A DNA stretch of 64,000 bases, from contig NZ_JTKH01000024.1 of NCBI RefSeq assembly GCF_000827885.1, positions 987,675 through 1,051,674 on the forward strand, read 5' to 3'. This document shows positions 1-8,714 of this stretch, in pieces; position 1 is the stretch's first letter, and the number at the start of each line of letters is the position of its first letter. The position numbers and the translations under genes are program-made. The DNA comes from Vibrio renipiscarius (GTDB lineage: Bacteria; Pseudomonadota; Gammaproteobacteria; Enterobacterales; Vibrionaceae). Under the pieces are notes generated by a model. That model did not search any database. It was given only the letters and a program-made list of their open reading frames with translations, and had not been told where the DNA came from.

Positions 1-128
1 CAGGGCTGACGGCCAATGCGAAAGAGCAAATCAAAGTGCCTCATCCTGTTACGTACTACGCCTCAGTGGAACCACTGAAATTCAAGGACATTATCGAAAA
101 GCATTCAGGAGCGCAAAATGGCTTATAA
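1..128 (+). CDS. cyoA: Ubiquinol oxidase subunit II, C-terminal end (partial)
   Basis: Reading from base 3, the last 41 codons of a protein end at a TAA at 126-128. The translated tail reads ...YYASVEPLKFKDIIEKHSG..., which resembles the C-terminal end of CyoA, the periplasmic-facing subunit II of cytochrome bo3 quinol oxidase. Its stop lies inside cyoB: the two genes overlap by 11 bases, which points to translational coupling in one operon. The rest of the gene, with its lipoprotein signal and membrane helices, is outside the window. The assignment rests on the tail sequence and on the cyoBCDE genes that follow. Confidence 0.85.
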   Translation, partial: GLTANAKEQIKVPHPVTYYASVEPLKFKDIIEKHSGAQNGL

Positions 129-2223
129 AGGCGATGTTTACGCCGAAGCGGATCCCATTTTCGGCAAATTAAATTGGGATGTTATTCCTTTTCAAGACCC
201 GGTTATCTTACCGGTACTACTTGCTGTTGTATTTGGTGGGGTGGGTCTACTCGGTTTGATCACTTACATGGGTAAGTGGAAGTATTTGTGGCAAAACTGG
301 CTCACATCGGTTGACCACAAACGCATCGGTATCATGTACATCATTGTCGCGCTGGTCATGATGGTTCGTGGTTTCTCAGACGCGATTTTAATGCGTTCTC
401 AGCAGGCGGCCGCCACGATTGATGCTTCCTATTTGCCGCCTGAGCATTACGACCAAATTTTTACCGCCCACGGCGTTATTATGATTTTCTTCGTGGCGAT
501 GCCTTTGGTCGTGGGATTGATGAATATTATCGTTCCGCTTCAGATTGGTGCTCGTGACGTCGCCTTTCCGTTCCTTAACTCACTGAGCTTTTGGTTCTTT
601 GTGGTTGGCGCGATTTTGATCAATCTATCGTTGTTCGTGGGTGAGTTTGCGGCCACGGGTTGGTTGGCGTATCCACCATTATCAGGAATGGAGTACAGCC
701 CTTGGGTTGGGGTCGATTACTGGCTCTGGTCTCTACAGATTTCAGGGATTGGTACTTTGCTCACCGGTGTTAACTTTGTGGTGACCATTATCCGAATGCG
801 CGCTCCGGGCATGAAACTGATGCAAATGCCGGTCTTCACATGGACGGCACTCTGCTCAAATGCGCTGATTGTACTCGCGTTCCCGATCTTAACCGTTACG
901 CTGACGTTGCTAACGCTTGATCGTTATGCCGGCACCCATTTCTTTACCAATGACATGGGCGGCAACCAAATGATGTACGTCAACCTCATTTGGGCATGGG
1001 GTCACCCAGAAGTGTATATCTTGATCTTACCTGCGTTTGGTATCTTTTCTGAAGTATGTGCAACGTTCTCTCGCAAGCGTTTATTTGGTTATACCTCACT
1101 GGTGTGGGCAACCGCGGTTATTACGATCCTTTCGTTTGTGGTTTGGTTGCATCACTTCTTTACCATGGGCGCAGGTGCGAGTGTGAATGCCTTCTTTGGC
1201 ATTGCCACCATGATTATTTCGATACCCACCGGGGTCAAAATATTCAATTGGCTGTTTACGATGTACAAAGGGCGAGTGGAGTTTACCGCGAGTATGTGGT
1301 GGACAATTGCTTTTCTGATCACCTTTACCATTGGGGGCATGACGGGTGTGATGCTGGCCGTACCGGCTGCAAACTTTGTCTTACATAACAGCTTGTTTGT
1401 TATCGCTCACTTCCACAACGTGATCATTGGTGGTGCGGTATTTGGTTACTTTGCCGGTATCACATACTGGTTCCCTAAAGCGACTGGCTTTATGTTAGAT
1501 GAAAAACTGGGCAAGTTGTCTTGTGCATTATGGACGATTGGCTTCTTTGTTGCCTTTATGCCGGTTTATGTATTGGGCTTTAACGGAATGACCCGTCGCT
1601 TGAACGTGGCCGATAATCCTGAGTGGGCGCCGTTATTATGGATTGCCGCATTTGGTGTGTGCATCATCGCAGCCGGCATCGCCACCCAGTTTTACCAAGT
1701 TTATGTCAGCATTCGAGATCGTAAGCAGAATCTGGATACCACCGGCGACCCTTGGGATGGTCGAACCCTGGAATGGGCGACATCGTCACCACCGCCATTC
1801 TATAACTTCGCGACGTTACCGAAAATACATGATCGTGATGAACACTATTACCGCAAAGAAAATGGCATGGCGTATCAGAAGCCTGATCGCTACAAGCGTA
1901 TTCATATGCCGAAGAATACTTGGGCTGGAGTGGTGATCAGTGCGTTCTCATTAGCCTTTGGTTTTGCCTTTGTTTGGCATATTTGGTGGATGGTTATCTT
2001 TGGTGCACTGGGTATGGTGGCGTCTTGGATTGCATACAGCTTTGAGCGCAGTAAAGATTACTACGTCGAAGTCTCGGAAGTGGAAGCACTTGAGCACCCT
2101 CACTTAGAAAACGTTTATCAAGCAAGGCCAGAATTTGGCGCGGCCTCGTCTCGTGATGATCGTGATGATGAAGACGACACCGATAATGATAACGATCTTA
2201 AACCTGTAGATGCGACGGCATAG
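118..2223 (+). CDS. cyoB: Cytochrome bo3 ubiquinol oxidase subunit I
   Basis: This is the catalytic heme-copper subunit, which oxidises ubiquinol, reduces oxygen to water and pumps protons across the inner membrane. All metal ligands expected from E. coli CyoB are visible with a constant offset of 12: H118 (TAHG) and H433 for the low-spin heme, H296 with cross-link partner Y300 (HPEVY), H345-H346 for CuB, and H431 for the high-spin heme (HFH). It is 701 residues, longer than the roughly 660 usual; the extra length is mostly a very acidic C-terminal tail (DDRDDEDD type, from about residue 679). It overlaps cyoA and is followed 14 bases later by cyoC. Confidence 0.97.
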   Translation: MAYKGDVYAEADPIFGKLNWDVIPFQDPVILPVLLAVVFGGVGLLGLITYMGKWKYLWQNWLTSVDHKRIGIMYIIVALVMMVRGFSDAILMRSQQAAATIDASYLPPEHYDQIFTAHGVIMIFFVAMPLVVGLMNIIVPLQIGARDVAFPFLNSLSFWFFVVGAILINLSLFVGEFAATGWLAYPPLSGMEYSPWVGVDYWLWSLQISGIGTLLTGVNFVVTIIRMRAPGMKLMQMPVFTWTALCSNALIVLAFPILTVTLTLLTLDRYAGTHFFTNDMGGNQMMYVNLIWAWGHPEVYILILPAFGIFSEVCATFSRKRLFGYTSLVWATAVITILSFVVWLHHFFTMGAGASVNAFFGIATMIISIPTGVKIFNWLFTMYKGRVEFTASMWWTIAFLITFTIGGMTGVMLAVPAANFVLHNSLFVIAHFHNVIIGGAVFGYFAGITYWFPKATGFMLDEKLGKLSCALWTIGFFVAFMPVYVLGFNGMTRRLNVADNPEWAPLLWIAAFGVCIIAAGIATQFYQVYVSIRDRKQNLDTTGDPWDGRTLEWATSSPPPFYNFATLPKIHDRDEHYYRKENGMAYQKPDRYKRIHMPKNTWAGVVISAFSLAFGFAFVWHIWWMVIFGALGMVASWIAYSFERSKDYYVEVSEVEALEHPHLENVYQARPEFGAASSRDDRDDEDDTDNDNDLKPVDATA

Positions 2224-2237
2224 GGAGCTAGCGAATT

Positions 2238-2879
2238 ATGACGGCAATTATAGATGAAACTCTAAAGGAGCCGGTATCCGCACCGGCGGAACCTGAGGCT
2301 CATGACGATCATGATCATCATGATTATGCGGGCGATACCGTATTTGGTTTTTGGATTTACATCCTGAGCGACTGCTTACTGTTTGGTACCTTATTTGCAG
2401 TATTTGCAGTGTTCTCGAATAGCTTTGCGGGCATTGTTGAACCGAGAGAACTGTTTAATTTGTGGTTCGTTGCGGGTGGGACTGCGTTATTGCTTTTAAG
2501 TAGTTTCACCTTTGGCATGGGTATGCTGAAGGCGCAAGCACATGACATGAAAGGGACGATGCGCTGGCTAGGGATTACGTTTGCGCTTGGTCTCGGTTTC
2601 TTGGTCATGGAGCTGTACGAGTTCCACCATTTCACTGCCGCAGGCGCAACGTTTGATAGCAGTGCTTATTGGTCCTCGTTTTATGCGTTAGTTGCGACGC
2701 ACGGTCTTCACGTCTTCGCGGGATTGGTATGGATGATCGTCTTGTATTTCCACTTTAAACGTGACGGCTTTACCGAAGACAACCAAGCGCGCCTAAGCTG
2801 TTTGAGCTTGTTCTGGCACTTCTTGGATGTGATTTGGATTTGTGTCTTTAGCGTTGTTTACTTGATGGGAGTGTTGTAA
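2238..2879 (+). CDS. cyoC: Cytochrome bo3 ubiquinol oxidase subunit III
   Basis: A 213-residue heme-copper oxidase subunit III with five predicted membrane helices, including the conserved WFVAGGTALLLLSSFTFG and HGLHVFAGLVW segments. It stabilises the bo3 complex and carries no redox centre. The first 35 residues before the first helix form a hydrophilic stretch rich in His and Asp (HDDHDHHD, about residues 22-29), which could bind metal, although nothing in the family requires this. Its stop codon shares one base with the cyoD start (TAATG), so the two are translationally coupled. Confidence 0.95.
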   Translation: MTAIIDETLKEPVSAPAEPEAHDDHDHHDYAGDTVFGFWIYILSDCLLFGTLFAVFAVFSNSFAGIVEPRELFNLWFVAGGTALLLLSSFTFGMGMLKAQAHDMKGTMRWLGITFALGLGFLVMELYEFHHFTAAGATFDSSAYWSSFYALVATHGLHVFAGLVWMIVLYFHFKRDGFTEDNQARLSCLSLFWHFLDVIWICVFSVVYLMGVL

Positions 2880-3217
2880 TGGGGCAGGCACATGGACAAA
2901 GTCATGCAGGTCAAGCGCATGGCAGTGTAAAAGAATATGTAACGGGTTTGGTTTACTCGATCGTTTTAACCATTATTCCATTTTCGATGGTGATGTTCGA
3001 TTTGGGTTCCACACAGTTAACGATTGCGGTCATTATGGTGACAGCAATCGCACAAATATTGGTTCAATTAATTTTCTTTCTTCATATGAACACGTCTTCT
3101 GAGCAGATGTGGAATACCACATCGGCGGTTTTTGTAGTGGTGATTGTTGCCATTATTTTAATCGGCTCGCTTTGGATTATGGAGCACTTAAACCACAACA
3201 TGCTGATGGGACACTAG
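2879..3217 (+). CDS. cyoD: Cytochrome bo3 ubiquinol oxidase subunit IV
   Basis: A 112-residue protein with three predicted membrane helices and a His-rich soluble N-terminus, the size and shape of CyoD (cytochrome o ubiquinol oxidase subunit IV). This subunit assists CuB site assembly and binds subunits I and III. The motif QILVQLIFFLHMNTSSEQMWN is typical of the family (shown here only in part as QLIFFLHMN). It starts at the overlapping TAATG with cyoC and is followed after nine bases by cyoE. Confidence 0.94.
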   Translation: MGQAHGQSHAGQAHGSVKEYVTGLVYSIVLTIIPFSMVMFDLGSTQLTIAVIMVTAIAQILVQLIFFLHMNTSSEQMWNTTSAVFVVVIVAIILIGSLWIMEHLNHNMLMGH

Positions 3218-3226
3218 CCAATAATT

Positions 3227-4147
3227 ATGACCTTAAATCATTATATTCAATTGACTAAACCGGGCATTATCCGTGGCAACTTAGTTGCTGCGGCTGCAGG
3301 CTTCTTTCTTGCCTCTCAAGGGCAGATTGATTGGCTGATGTTTGCTGCGGTGTGTATAGGGACCAGCTTAATCGTTGCATCAGGCTGTGTATTTAATAAC
3401 TATGTTGATAGAGATATCGACGCAAAAATGAAGCGTACGTGTCAGCGCGAGTTAGTGCAGAAAACCGTACCGGTTTCGCACGCTTTGATCTTGGCCAGTG
3501 TATTAGGATTGGCGGGTTTTCTTAGCCTGTATCTCTTTACCTCGATGATGGCATTTGCATTTGGCGTGTTGGGCTTTGCTGTTTATGTCGGGCTCTACAC
3601 CTTGCACTATAAACGTCAGTCGGTTCACGGCACGCTTATTGGTGGTTTATCAGGTGCTTGCCCACCGGTGATTGGCTATTGCGCAGTGGCAGGGCAATTG
3701 GATATGGGTGCTGTTATCCTCTTCATTACGTTCTGTATCTGGCAAATTCCTCACTCTTACGCGATTGCGATCTATCGTTTTAATGACTACAAAGCCGCCT
3801 CAATTCCGGTACTCCCGATTCAAGAAGGCATTGCGACTGCGCGTTACCACATTATCGGTTATATCGTAGCGTTTGCCGCCGCGACCTTTGCGTTGACTTA
3901 CCTTGGTTACGCCGGAAGTTGGTATGCGTTAGGCATGGGTCTAGTCAGCTTATATTGGCTTTATTTGGCAAAAGTGAGTTTTCAAAAAATGCCCGCTGAG
4001 CAATGGGGCAAGCAGTTAACCATTTTTTCGATCGTCAGTATCATGGTGTTCTGCGTATTGATCTCGGTTGATTTTTCAACGCCAGAGGCGTCGACAAGTG
4101 AGCAATTTGCTTGCGTTATTACGCTGTTTGATGGGATGAAATCATGA
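3227..4147 (+). CDS. cyoE: Protoheme IX farnesyltransferase (heme O synthase)
   Basis: This inner-membrane UbiA-family prenyltransferase makes heme O from heme B and farnesyl diphosphate, the cofactor of the bo3 oxidase encoded just upstream. The protein has 306 residues and about nine hydrophobic segments. It contains the NxxxDxxxD-type motif (NNYVDRDID, about residues 59-67) and the second conserved loop (YTLHYKRQSVHGT). It is the fifth gene of the cyo operon, and its stop overlaps the next start (ATGA at 4144-4147), coupling it to the sco gene. Confidence 0.95.
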   Translation: MTLNHYIQLTKPGIIRGNLVAAAAGFFLASQGQIDWLMFAAVCIGTSLIVASGCVFNNYVDRDIDAKMKRTCQRELVQKTVPVSHALILASVLGLAGFLSLYLFTSMMAFAFGVLGFAVYVGLYTLHYKRQSVHGTLIGGLSGACPPVIGYCAVAGQLDMGAVILFITFCIWQIPHSYAIAIYRFNDYKAASIPVLPIQEGIATARYHIIGYIVAFAAATFALTYLGYAGSWYALGMGLVSLYWLYLAKVSFQKMPAEQWGKQLTIFSIVSIMVFCVLISVDFSTPEASTSEQFACVITLFDGMKS

Positions 4148-4749
4148 CAAAAAATCCTGGTAGATGGGTGTTACTTGCTGGCGTACTGGCGCTAGCAGGT
4201 ATTCTTGCACTGTACTTTTATAATTCAACCATTCCTATCGGCGAAAAACCGCGCCAGTTGAAAGATTTGGGAGGGGATTTTAGTTTGAACAGCGCTGACG
4301 GTACGGCCAATTTAGATCAGCATCAAGGCCAGGTTGTGGTGTTGTATTTTGGTTTTCTAAATTGCGCTGAAGTGTGTCCCTCTTCAATGGGCGTCATGTC
4401 GGCTGCATTTAAACAAGTTGATCAACAGTATTATGATGATATTCAGGGGTTCTTTGTCAGTGTCGATCCGGGCCGTGATGATCTGAATTCATTAAAGGAT
4501 TTCGCGCAATATTTCGACCCAAGAATGCTGGGAGTGACAGGCACTGAAGAAGAGATCAAACAACTCACCCAACAATACGGCGTCTATTTTGATTTGGTGA
4601 ATATGGAATCCTCGGAGCTTGCTTACACCGTCGATCATGCTTCACGTTTTTATATCATTAATCAGCAAGGCCAATTGGTTGACTCTATGAGCCATAGCAC
4701 GACACCGATTGAATTGGCTGCGCGTATTGAACGAGAATTAAGGAAATAA
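4144..4749 (+). CDS. SCO1/SenC/PrrC family copper chaperone
   Basis: A 201-residue membrane-anchored, thioredoxin-fold protein with an N-terminal hydrophobic anchor (about residues 8-26). The copper site is complete: C74xxxC78 (CAEVC) and a distant His at 165 (VDHAS). Sco proteins deliver or reduce copper for oxidase assembly, classically at the CuA site. Quinol oxidases lack CuA, so a role here would be at CuB or in thiol redox; this is inference. It overlaps cyoE by four bases and so is clearly part of the cyo operon. Confidence 0.9.
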   Translation: MTKNPGRWVLLAGVLALAGILALYFYNSTIPIGEKPRQLKDLGGDFSLNSADGTANLDQHQGQVVVLYFGFLNCAEVCPSSMGVMSAAFKQVDQQYYDDIQGFFVSVDPGRDDLNSLKDFAQYFDPRMLGVTGTEEEIKQLTQQYGVYFDLVNMESSELAYTVDHASRFYIINQQGQLVDSMSHSTTPIELAARIERELRK

Positions 4750-4811
4750 CGCGTTGTTAAGCCGTTCTGAGCAGTCACTATTCTGAACAATCACTACAAG
4801 GTAGGAAGTTT

Positions 4812-5333
4812 ATGAAGTCTCCAATCCTAACACTCTCTCTTGCGCTGATACTCAGTGCTGCCCCTACGCTAGCCAGTGCGCATGCTCATGCCGAGGTACA
4901 AGATGGTGATGGGCTTAAAAACACGCATCAACTCTCCACAACAGATGCTCAATCTCAACAAGCTCAAATTGATCACCTACAAGTTGAGAACGCTTACGTC
5001 AAAGCAACGATTCCGGGAATAAAAGTCAGCTCGGGCTATATGAAAATGACGAATACCGGTGAGTCACCCATTCGTATTGTTGCGGTCGAAACGAGCGCTG
5101 CGAAACACGCCGAAATTCACAGAATGTTTATGCGCGATAGCAAAATGGCAATGCGTAAAGTGGATTCGATTGAAATCCAGCCAAAGCAAACTTTTGAGCT
5201 TACGCCGGGTGGGTTTCATTTGATGTTCATGGGTGTCGCACAACAATTTAAAGCCAATGAGTCGATTTCTTTGACATTGATAGAAGAGGGCGGCTCACGT
5301 CATTCAATCAACATGCCCATAGTGAAGGAATAG
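4812..5333 (+). CDS. PCu(A)C-type periplasmic copper chaperone (DUF461)
   Basis: A 173-residue secreted protein with a clear signal peptide ending near ASAHA (residues 20-24). The copper-binding signature of the PCu(A)C family is present: H103xM105 early and H136xM138 late (GGFHLMFMG), with further Met residues between them. These proteins hold Cu(I) in the periplasm and pass it to oxidases, usually alongside Sco. It lies 62 bases after the sco gene and probably ends the cyo operon. The His-rich, Gln-rich linker after the signal peptide is variable in the family. Confidence 0.88.
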   Translation: MKSPILTLSLALILSAAPTLASAHAHAEVQDGDGLKNTHQLSTTDAQSQQAQIDHLQVENAYVKATIPGIKVSSGYMKMTNTGESPIRIVAVETSAAKHAEIHRMFMRDSKMAMRKVDSIEIQPKQTFELTPGGFHLMFMGVAQQFKANESISLTLIEEGGSRHSINMPIVKE

Positions 5334-5379
5334 GCATGCTTCATTCTATTTTAAGTGGCAGTGTATTGACTCTCGTAAA

Positions 5380-5416
5380 CCTCGCTTCAGCGCCCAGAGA
5401 TGCGCGAGGCTTTGTT
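5380..5416 (+). terminator. Possible weak terminator after the cyo/copper operon
   Basis: CCTCGC at 5380-5385 can pair with GCGAGG at 5404-5409 around an 18-base loop, followed by a T-rich stretch (TTTGTTTG). The long loop and interrupted T run make this a weak candidate. Confidence 0.35.
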
Positions 5417-5469
5417 TGTCGTTTATCTGCCCCTTTAAGTTGTTTGAAGATAGGAGTGAGGAGTCAGTG

Positions 5470-6069
5470 ATGAAGCGATTGGATCTAATCAAGATGAAAC
5501 GAAGTAAGTTGAAACTGATACAGGTGCAATTAAGCCAAGTGAAGCTAAAAACAGCGCTATGTGGGCTGGTGCTATCGTTCACAAGCTTACAGGGCGTCGC
5601 ACAGGTAGCGCCCGAATATTCGACGTCGATGGATATCATTGCGGATAAGCAGTCATTACCGTGCAATTCAGAGCTGCGAGTGCTTGCCCAGCAGGCTTTA
5701 AAGAAAAATCCCCATCGTTTAATTGGTTATCAAGAAGTGCCCGATGATGTGCATTTGTATAATGCGTTAGCGGTGACGCAATACCGCGACCGAAAAAGCC
5801 ATGTTTCCTTTCATGGGGTAAAAAACAGTGCTGGTGGGTGTGATACTTCCGTCACGGAAAGCTACGTCTTACAAACCTCCTGCAGTGACGCGCGTCATGA
5901 AGCGTTTAGTAAGTGGGCATTTGAAGGTCGACTCGATGCTATGACATCGGTCTTGCGCGATAAGCGGGATGAATCAAAGCAAGCCTTTTTAACCGATCAG
6001 CCGCCGACGCTTTGTTTGGTGACAACACGAAAGGTGATCTTTAATCCGGTCACGAGTGATATTGAGTGA
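5470..6069 (+). CDS. Hypothetical secreted protein with four cysteines
   Basis: The start at 5470 is chosen because AGGAGTGAGGAG lies just upstream; the frame stays open further upstream but without a comparable site. The 199-residue product has a long basic N-region, then a hydrophobic core (about residues 29-44) ending GVAQVA, consistent with an exported protein. The mature part has four Cys residues (CNSEL, GGCDT, TSCSD, TLCLV), enough for two disulfides. I do not recognise a family. It stands alone between the cyo operon and a strong bidirectional terminator, so context says little about its role. Confidence 0.7.
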   Translation: MKRLDLIKMKRSKLKLIQVQLSQVKLKTALCGLVLSFTSLQGVAQVAPEYSTSMDIIADKQSLPCNSELRVLAQQALKKNPHRLIGYQEVPDDVHLYNALAVTQYRDRKSHVSFHGVKNSAGGCDTSVTESYVLQTSCSDARHEAFSKWAFEGRLDAMTSVLRDKRDESKQAFLTDQPPTLCLVTTRKVIFNPVTSDIE

Positions 6070-6082
6070 GATGTCGAGTAAT

Positions 6083-6116
6083 AAAAAAGCAGCGCCTTTT
6101 CAGGCGCTGCTTTTTT
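6083..6116. terminator. Bidirectional Rho-independent terminator
   Basis: A perfect 8-bp stem, GCAGCGCC (6089-6096) and GGCGCTGC (6103-6110), with a six-base loop, six A before and six T after. It serves the convergent genes ending at 6069 (+) and 6134 (-). Confidence 0.93.
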
Positions 6117-6133
6117 AATGTTTGAGCGGAGTA

Positions 6134-7057
6134 TTAAACGTAGAGACACGCTTCGCCTTCAGGGCGAGTTTTGAAACGGCGATGCAACCACATGTATTGG
6201 CTTGGTGCTGCCATGATCGATGTCTCAACCGCTTTATTAATAAAGATAGCGGCTTCGGTCTCATCATCTCTTGGAAAGCCTTCCAAGAATGGATGAATAG
6301 TCAAAATGTAATGATCGTTTTCATCTCGAACCATAGTGAATGGCACGATTTCACAATTTGCGGCATTCGCCAGCAAGCTTGTGCCGGTCGTCGTACAAGC
6401 CTTATCAACGGCAAACAACGGCGCAAAAGTAGAACGACGACGACCGTAATCATGGTCAGGGGCGTACCAAACGCGCTCACCTGTATTCAAGGCATGGATC
6501 ATACCTCGAACGTCTTTGCGATCAATCAAGGTACGATTTGAGCGTGAGCGCCCATGGTATTGAAAATGGTCAAAACATGGGTTGTTGTTCGGGCGATACA
6601 CGCCCATACCCGACATTTTGATGCCAAAAGCACGTGCGCCAAGCTCTAAGTTCATTGAATGAACGGCTAGCATCAACGCGCCTTTTCCTTGTTTTTCGAG
6701 TTCAACTAATCGTTCAATACCAACAATCGTCACGTGTTTATTGACACGCTTATCTGGCCAGAACCACGCCATTGCCGTTTCAAAGATGGCAATGCCGGTA
6801 TTTTCAATATTGTGTTTGATGAGCAGTTCTTTTTCTTCATCGCTCATTTGTGGAAAACATAATTCCAGATTGCGACGAATCGTGTGAGTACGCTTTTTCA
6901 TGCGACTTAACGCAAAGCGCCCAACGCTTTTCCCAAGCTTAATTTGAACTTTGAAAGGCAAGGTGCTCAGAAAGTACATAAACGCGACAAGGAGAAGTGT
7001 TCCCCAGTATCGTGGGTGGAGAAACTGTCGCTGAAACGAACGGGTTGGGTTGCTCAT
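6134..7057 (-). CDS. lpxL: Lipid A late acyltransferase, LpxL/LpxM family
   Basis: A 307-residue inner-membrane acyltransferase that transfers a secondary acyl chain from acyl-ACP onto Kdo2-lipid IVA. It has an N-terminal membrane helix (about residues 19-34) and the catalytic HX4E motif, H133-SMNL-E138, followed by the conserved LGARAFG segment. The APDHDYG and PFTMVRDEN motifs of the family are also present. The E. coli LpxL counterpart has HFLTLE in the same place, so LpxL is the closer match, but substrate chain length and site cannot be read from sequence. It is monocistronic, ending at the shared terminator at 6083-6116. Confidence 0.88.
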   Translation of the reverse strand: MSNPTRSFQRQFLHPRYWGTLLLVAFMYFLSTLPFKVQIKLGKSVGRFALSRMKKRTHTIRRNLELCFPQMSDEEKELLIKHNIENTGIAIFETAMAWFWPDKRVNKHVTIVGIERLVELEKQGKGALMLAVHSMNLELGARAFGIKMSGMGVYRPNNNPCFDHFQYHGRSRSNRTLIDRKDVRGMIHALNTGERVWYAPDHDYGRRRSTFAPLFAVDKACTTTGTSLLANAANCEIVPFTMVRDENDHYILTIHPFLEGFPRDDETEAAIFINKAVETSIMAAPSQYMWLHRRFKTRPEGEACLYV

Positions 7058-7181
7058 TGATTCTTCGTCATATTTGGAAGGTGGCGCAGTCTATATCGAA
7101 CTGGGTAATGACACAAACAAATTGTGTGGACGCGAAGAAGAAACCAATGAGCGAAATTTCATTGGTTTTCAGTATTAAAGA

Positions 7182-7523
7182 TTATGGTTGTTGTGCATAA
7201 AAGGCAGCAATATCACGGAGATCTTGTTCATTCAGTTGTCTAAGTTGTGCGGCCATCATTTGCGCCATGCCACTGGTGCGTTTACCTTGTTGGTAATCGA
7301 CCATTGATTGATAAAGGTATTCAGCATTTTGGCCGTTTAGGTTTGGGTAACTCGGGTTAAGGGCTTGGCCATTTTGGCCATGGCAGAATACGCAGCTTGG
7401 GGATTTCACCTTGCCAAGGTCAGCGTTGCCCAAGGCGTTGGCATTTACAAAGGGAGACGCGAATAGAAATACAAGAGTAATCAGTGGCTTCATGTGCAGT
7501 GTCATTGTCGGTATTGTTATCAT
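7182..7523 (-). CDS. Small periplasmic cytochrome c
   Basis: A single-heme class I cytochrome c of about 100 mature residues. The heme motif is C44-VF-C47-H48, and a Met-rich segment (GMAQMM) probably supplies the axial Met. The N-terminus is a signal peptide ending near VNANA. Three starts are possible (codons 1, 7 and 11); MKPLITLVF (codon 11, base 7493) gives the most typical signal peptide, but none has a strong ribosome-binding site. It resembles the cytochrome c4/c553-like electron carriers of Vibrio. Its partner is not evident from the neighbours. Confidence 0.85.
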   Translation of the reverse strand: MITIPTMTLHMKPLITLVFLFASPFVNANALGNADLGKVKSPSCVFCHGQNGQALNPSYPNLNGQNAEYLYQSMVDYQQGKRTSGMAQMMAAQLRQLNEQDLRDIAAFYAQQP

Positions 7524-7685
7524 TGATAAGAAAGAGAAAAGGGTTTCGGTGTGTCTTTAAAGGTGTTACTGAATGCCATTTATCATGTGTTTGGCCATAT
7601 AGCCGCTCACATTGAAGCTGAGAAGGCGCTCGACTGCGCCCTCATTGAGAGAGCGCGGTCTATTGCGTTGCCTGATCGAACGGCG

Positions 7686-8693
7686 TTATGCCATGTACTG
7701 CTCCAGTTTCTCAAGCAGTGTTTCGATGTCGGATGCGGAAATGTCTTTATGCGTTACAAATCGCAGAGGATTCGCAGCAGAAATAGTAATGCCATCTTGC
7801 GCGAGCTTATCGGCCAATGCATTAACATCAATCGTGTCGGCTAATTTTACAAAGACAATATTGGTCTGAATGAAATCGGCATTGACAGAAAAACCATGGA
7901 TTTGGCTTAGCCCTTCCGCGAGACGCTTGGCATTGATGTGATCTTGTTTAAGCTGTGGCACTTGCTCGGTTAATGCCAGCTTACCTGCCGCGGCTAATAT
8001 ACCCGCTTGTCGCATACCGCCCCCAAGCATCTTACGCAAGCGACGTGCTTTCGCAATAAACTCATTTGTACCTAACAGCAACGAGCCTATCGGCGCAGCA
8101 AGACCCTTTGAAAGGCAGATTGTCATTGAGTCAAAGTGTTGAGCGATTTCGCATACATCGACATCCAGTGCGACAGCTGCGTTATAAACGCGCGCGCCAT
8201 CCAGGTGCAAGGCGAGGTTGTGCTGATCAACAAACTCACGAGCTTGTGCAAGGTAGGCCAAAGGCAGTACTTTGCCATTAATCGTATTTTCAAGGCTGAG
8301 TAAGCGAGTGCGAGCAAAGTGACAATCGTCCGGTTTGATCACCGCTTTGAGTTTGGCGAAATCGAGCGTGCCATCAGGGTTGTTTTCTATTGGCTGTGGC
8401 TGAATAGAGCCTAATACCGCAGCGCCGCCCGCTTCATAACGATAGTTATGCGCTTGCTGGCCACACAGATATTCGTCGCCGCGTTCGCAGTGAGCCATCA
8501 AGCCAAGTAGGTTGGCTTGCGTGCCGGAAGTCGTAAAAAGCGCCGCTTCAAAGCCGTGTCGTTGCGCGGCCCACTGTTCCAATTCGTTAACGGTAGGGTC
8601 GTCCCCATAGACGTCATCACCTACAAGTGCATTCGCCATGGCATGACGCATTGCTGGGGTTGGTTTAGTTACCGTGTCTGAACGAAAATCCAT
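7686..8693 (-). CDS. ltaE: Low-specificity L-threonine aldolase
   Basis: A 335-residue PLP enzyme of fold type I that cleaves L-threonine and L-allo-threonine to glycine and acetaldehyde in the cytoplasm. The PLP lysine is K196 in the segment MTICLSKGLAAP, and the conserved HLDGARVYNAA motif (about 163-173) is intact. The length matches the family (E. coli LtaE 333). It starts with MDFRSDTVTKPT, the family's usual N-terminus. It lies 21 bases downstream of the NUDIX gene stop on the same strand, so the two may be co-transcribed. Confidence 0.94.
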   Translation of the reverse strand: MDFRSDTVTKPTPAMRHAMANALVGDDVYGDDPTVNELEQWAAQRHGFEAALFTTSGTQANLLGLMAHCERGDEYLCGQQAHNYRYEAGGAAVLGSIQPQPIENNPDGTLDFAKLKAVIKPDDCHFARTRLLSLENTINGKVLPLAYLAQAREFVDQHNLALHLDGARVYNAAVALDVDVCEIAQHFDSMTICLSKGLAAPIGSLLLGTNEFIAKARRLRKMLGGGMRQAGILAAAGKLALTEQVPQLKQDHINAKRLAEGLSQIHGFSVNADFIQTNIVFVKLADTIDVNALADKLAQDGITISAANPLRFVTHKDISASDIETLLEKLEQYMA

Positions 8694-8714
8694 GAATACC
8701 TCTTTCTGTATCGT

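Noticed and set aside
1056..1388. 110-codon plus-strand frame within cyoB
   Set aside because: Out-of-frame shadow of cyoB, whose catalytic residues are all in the main frame.
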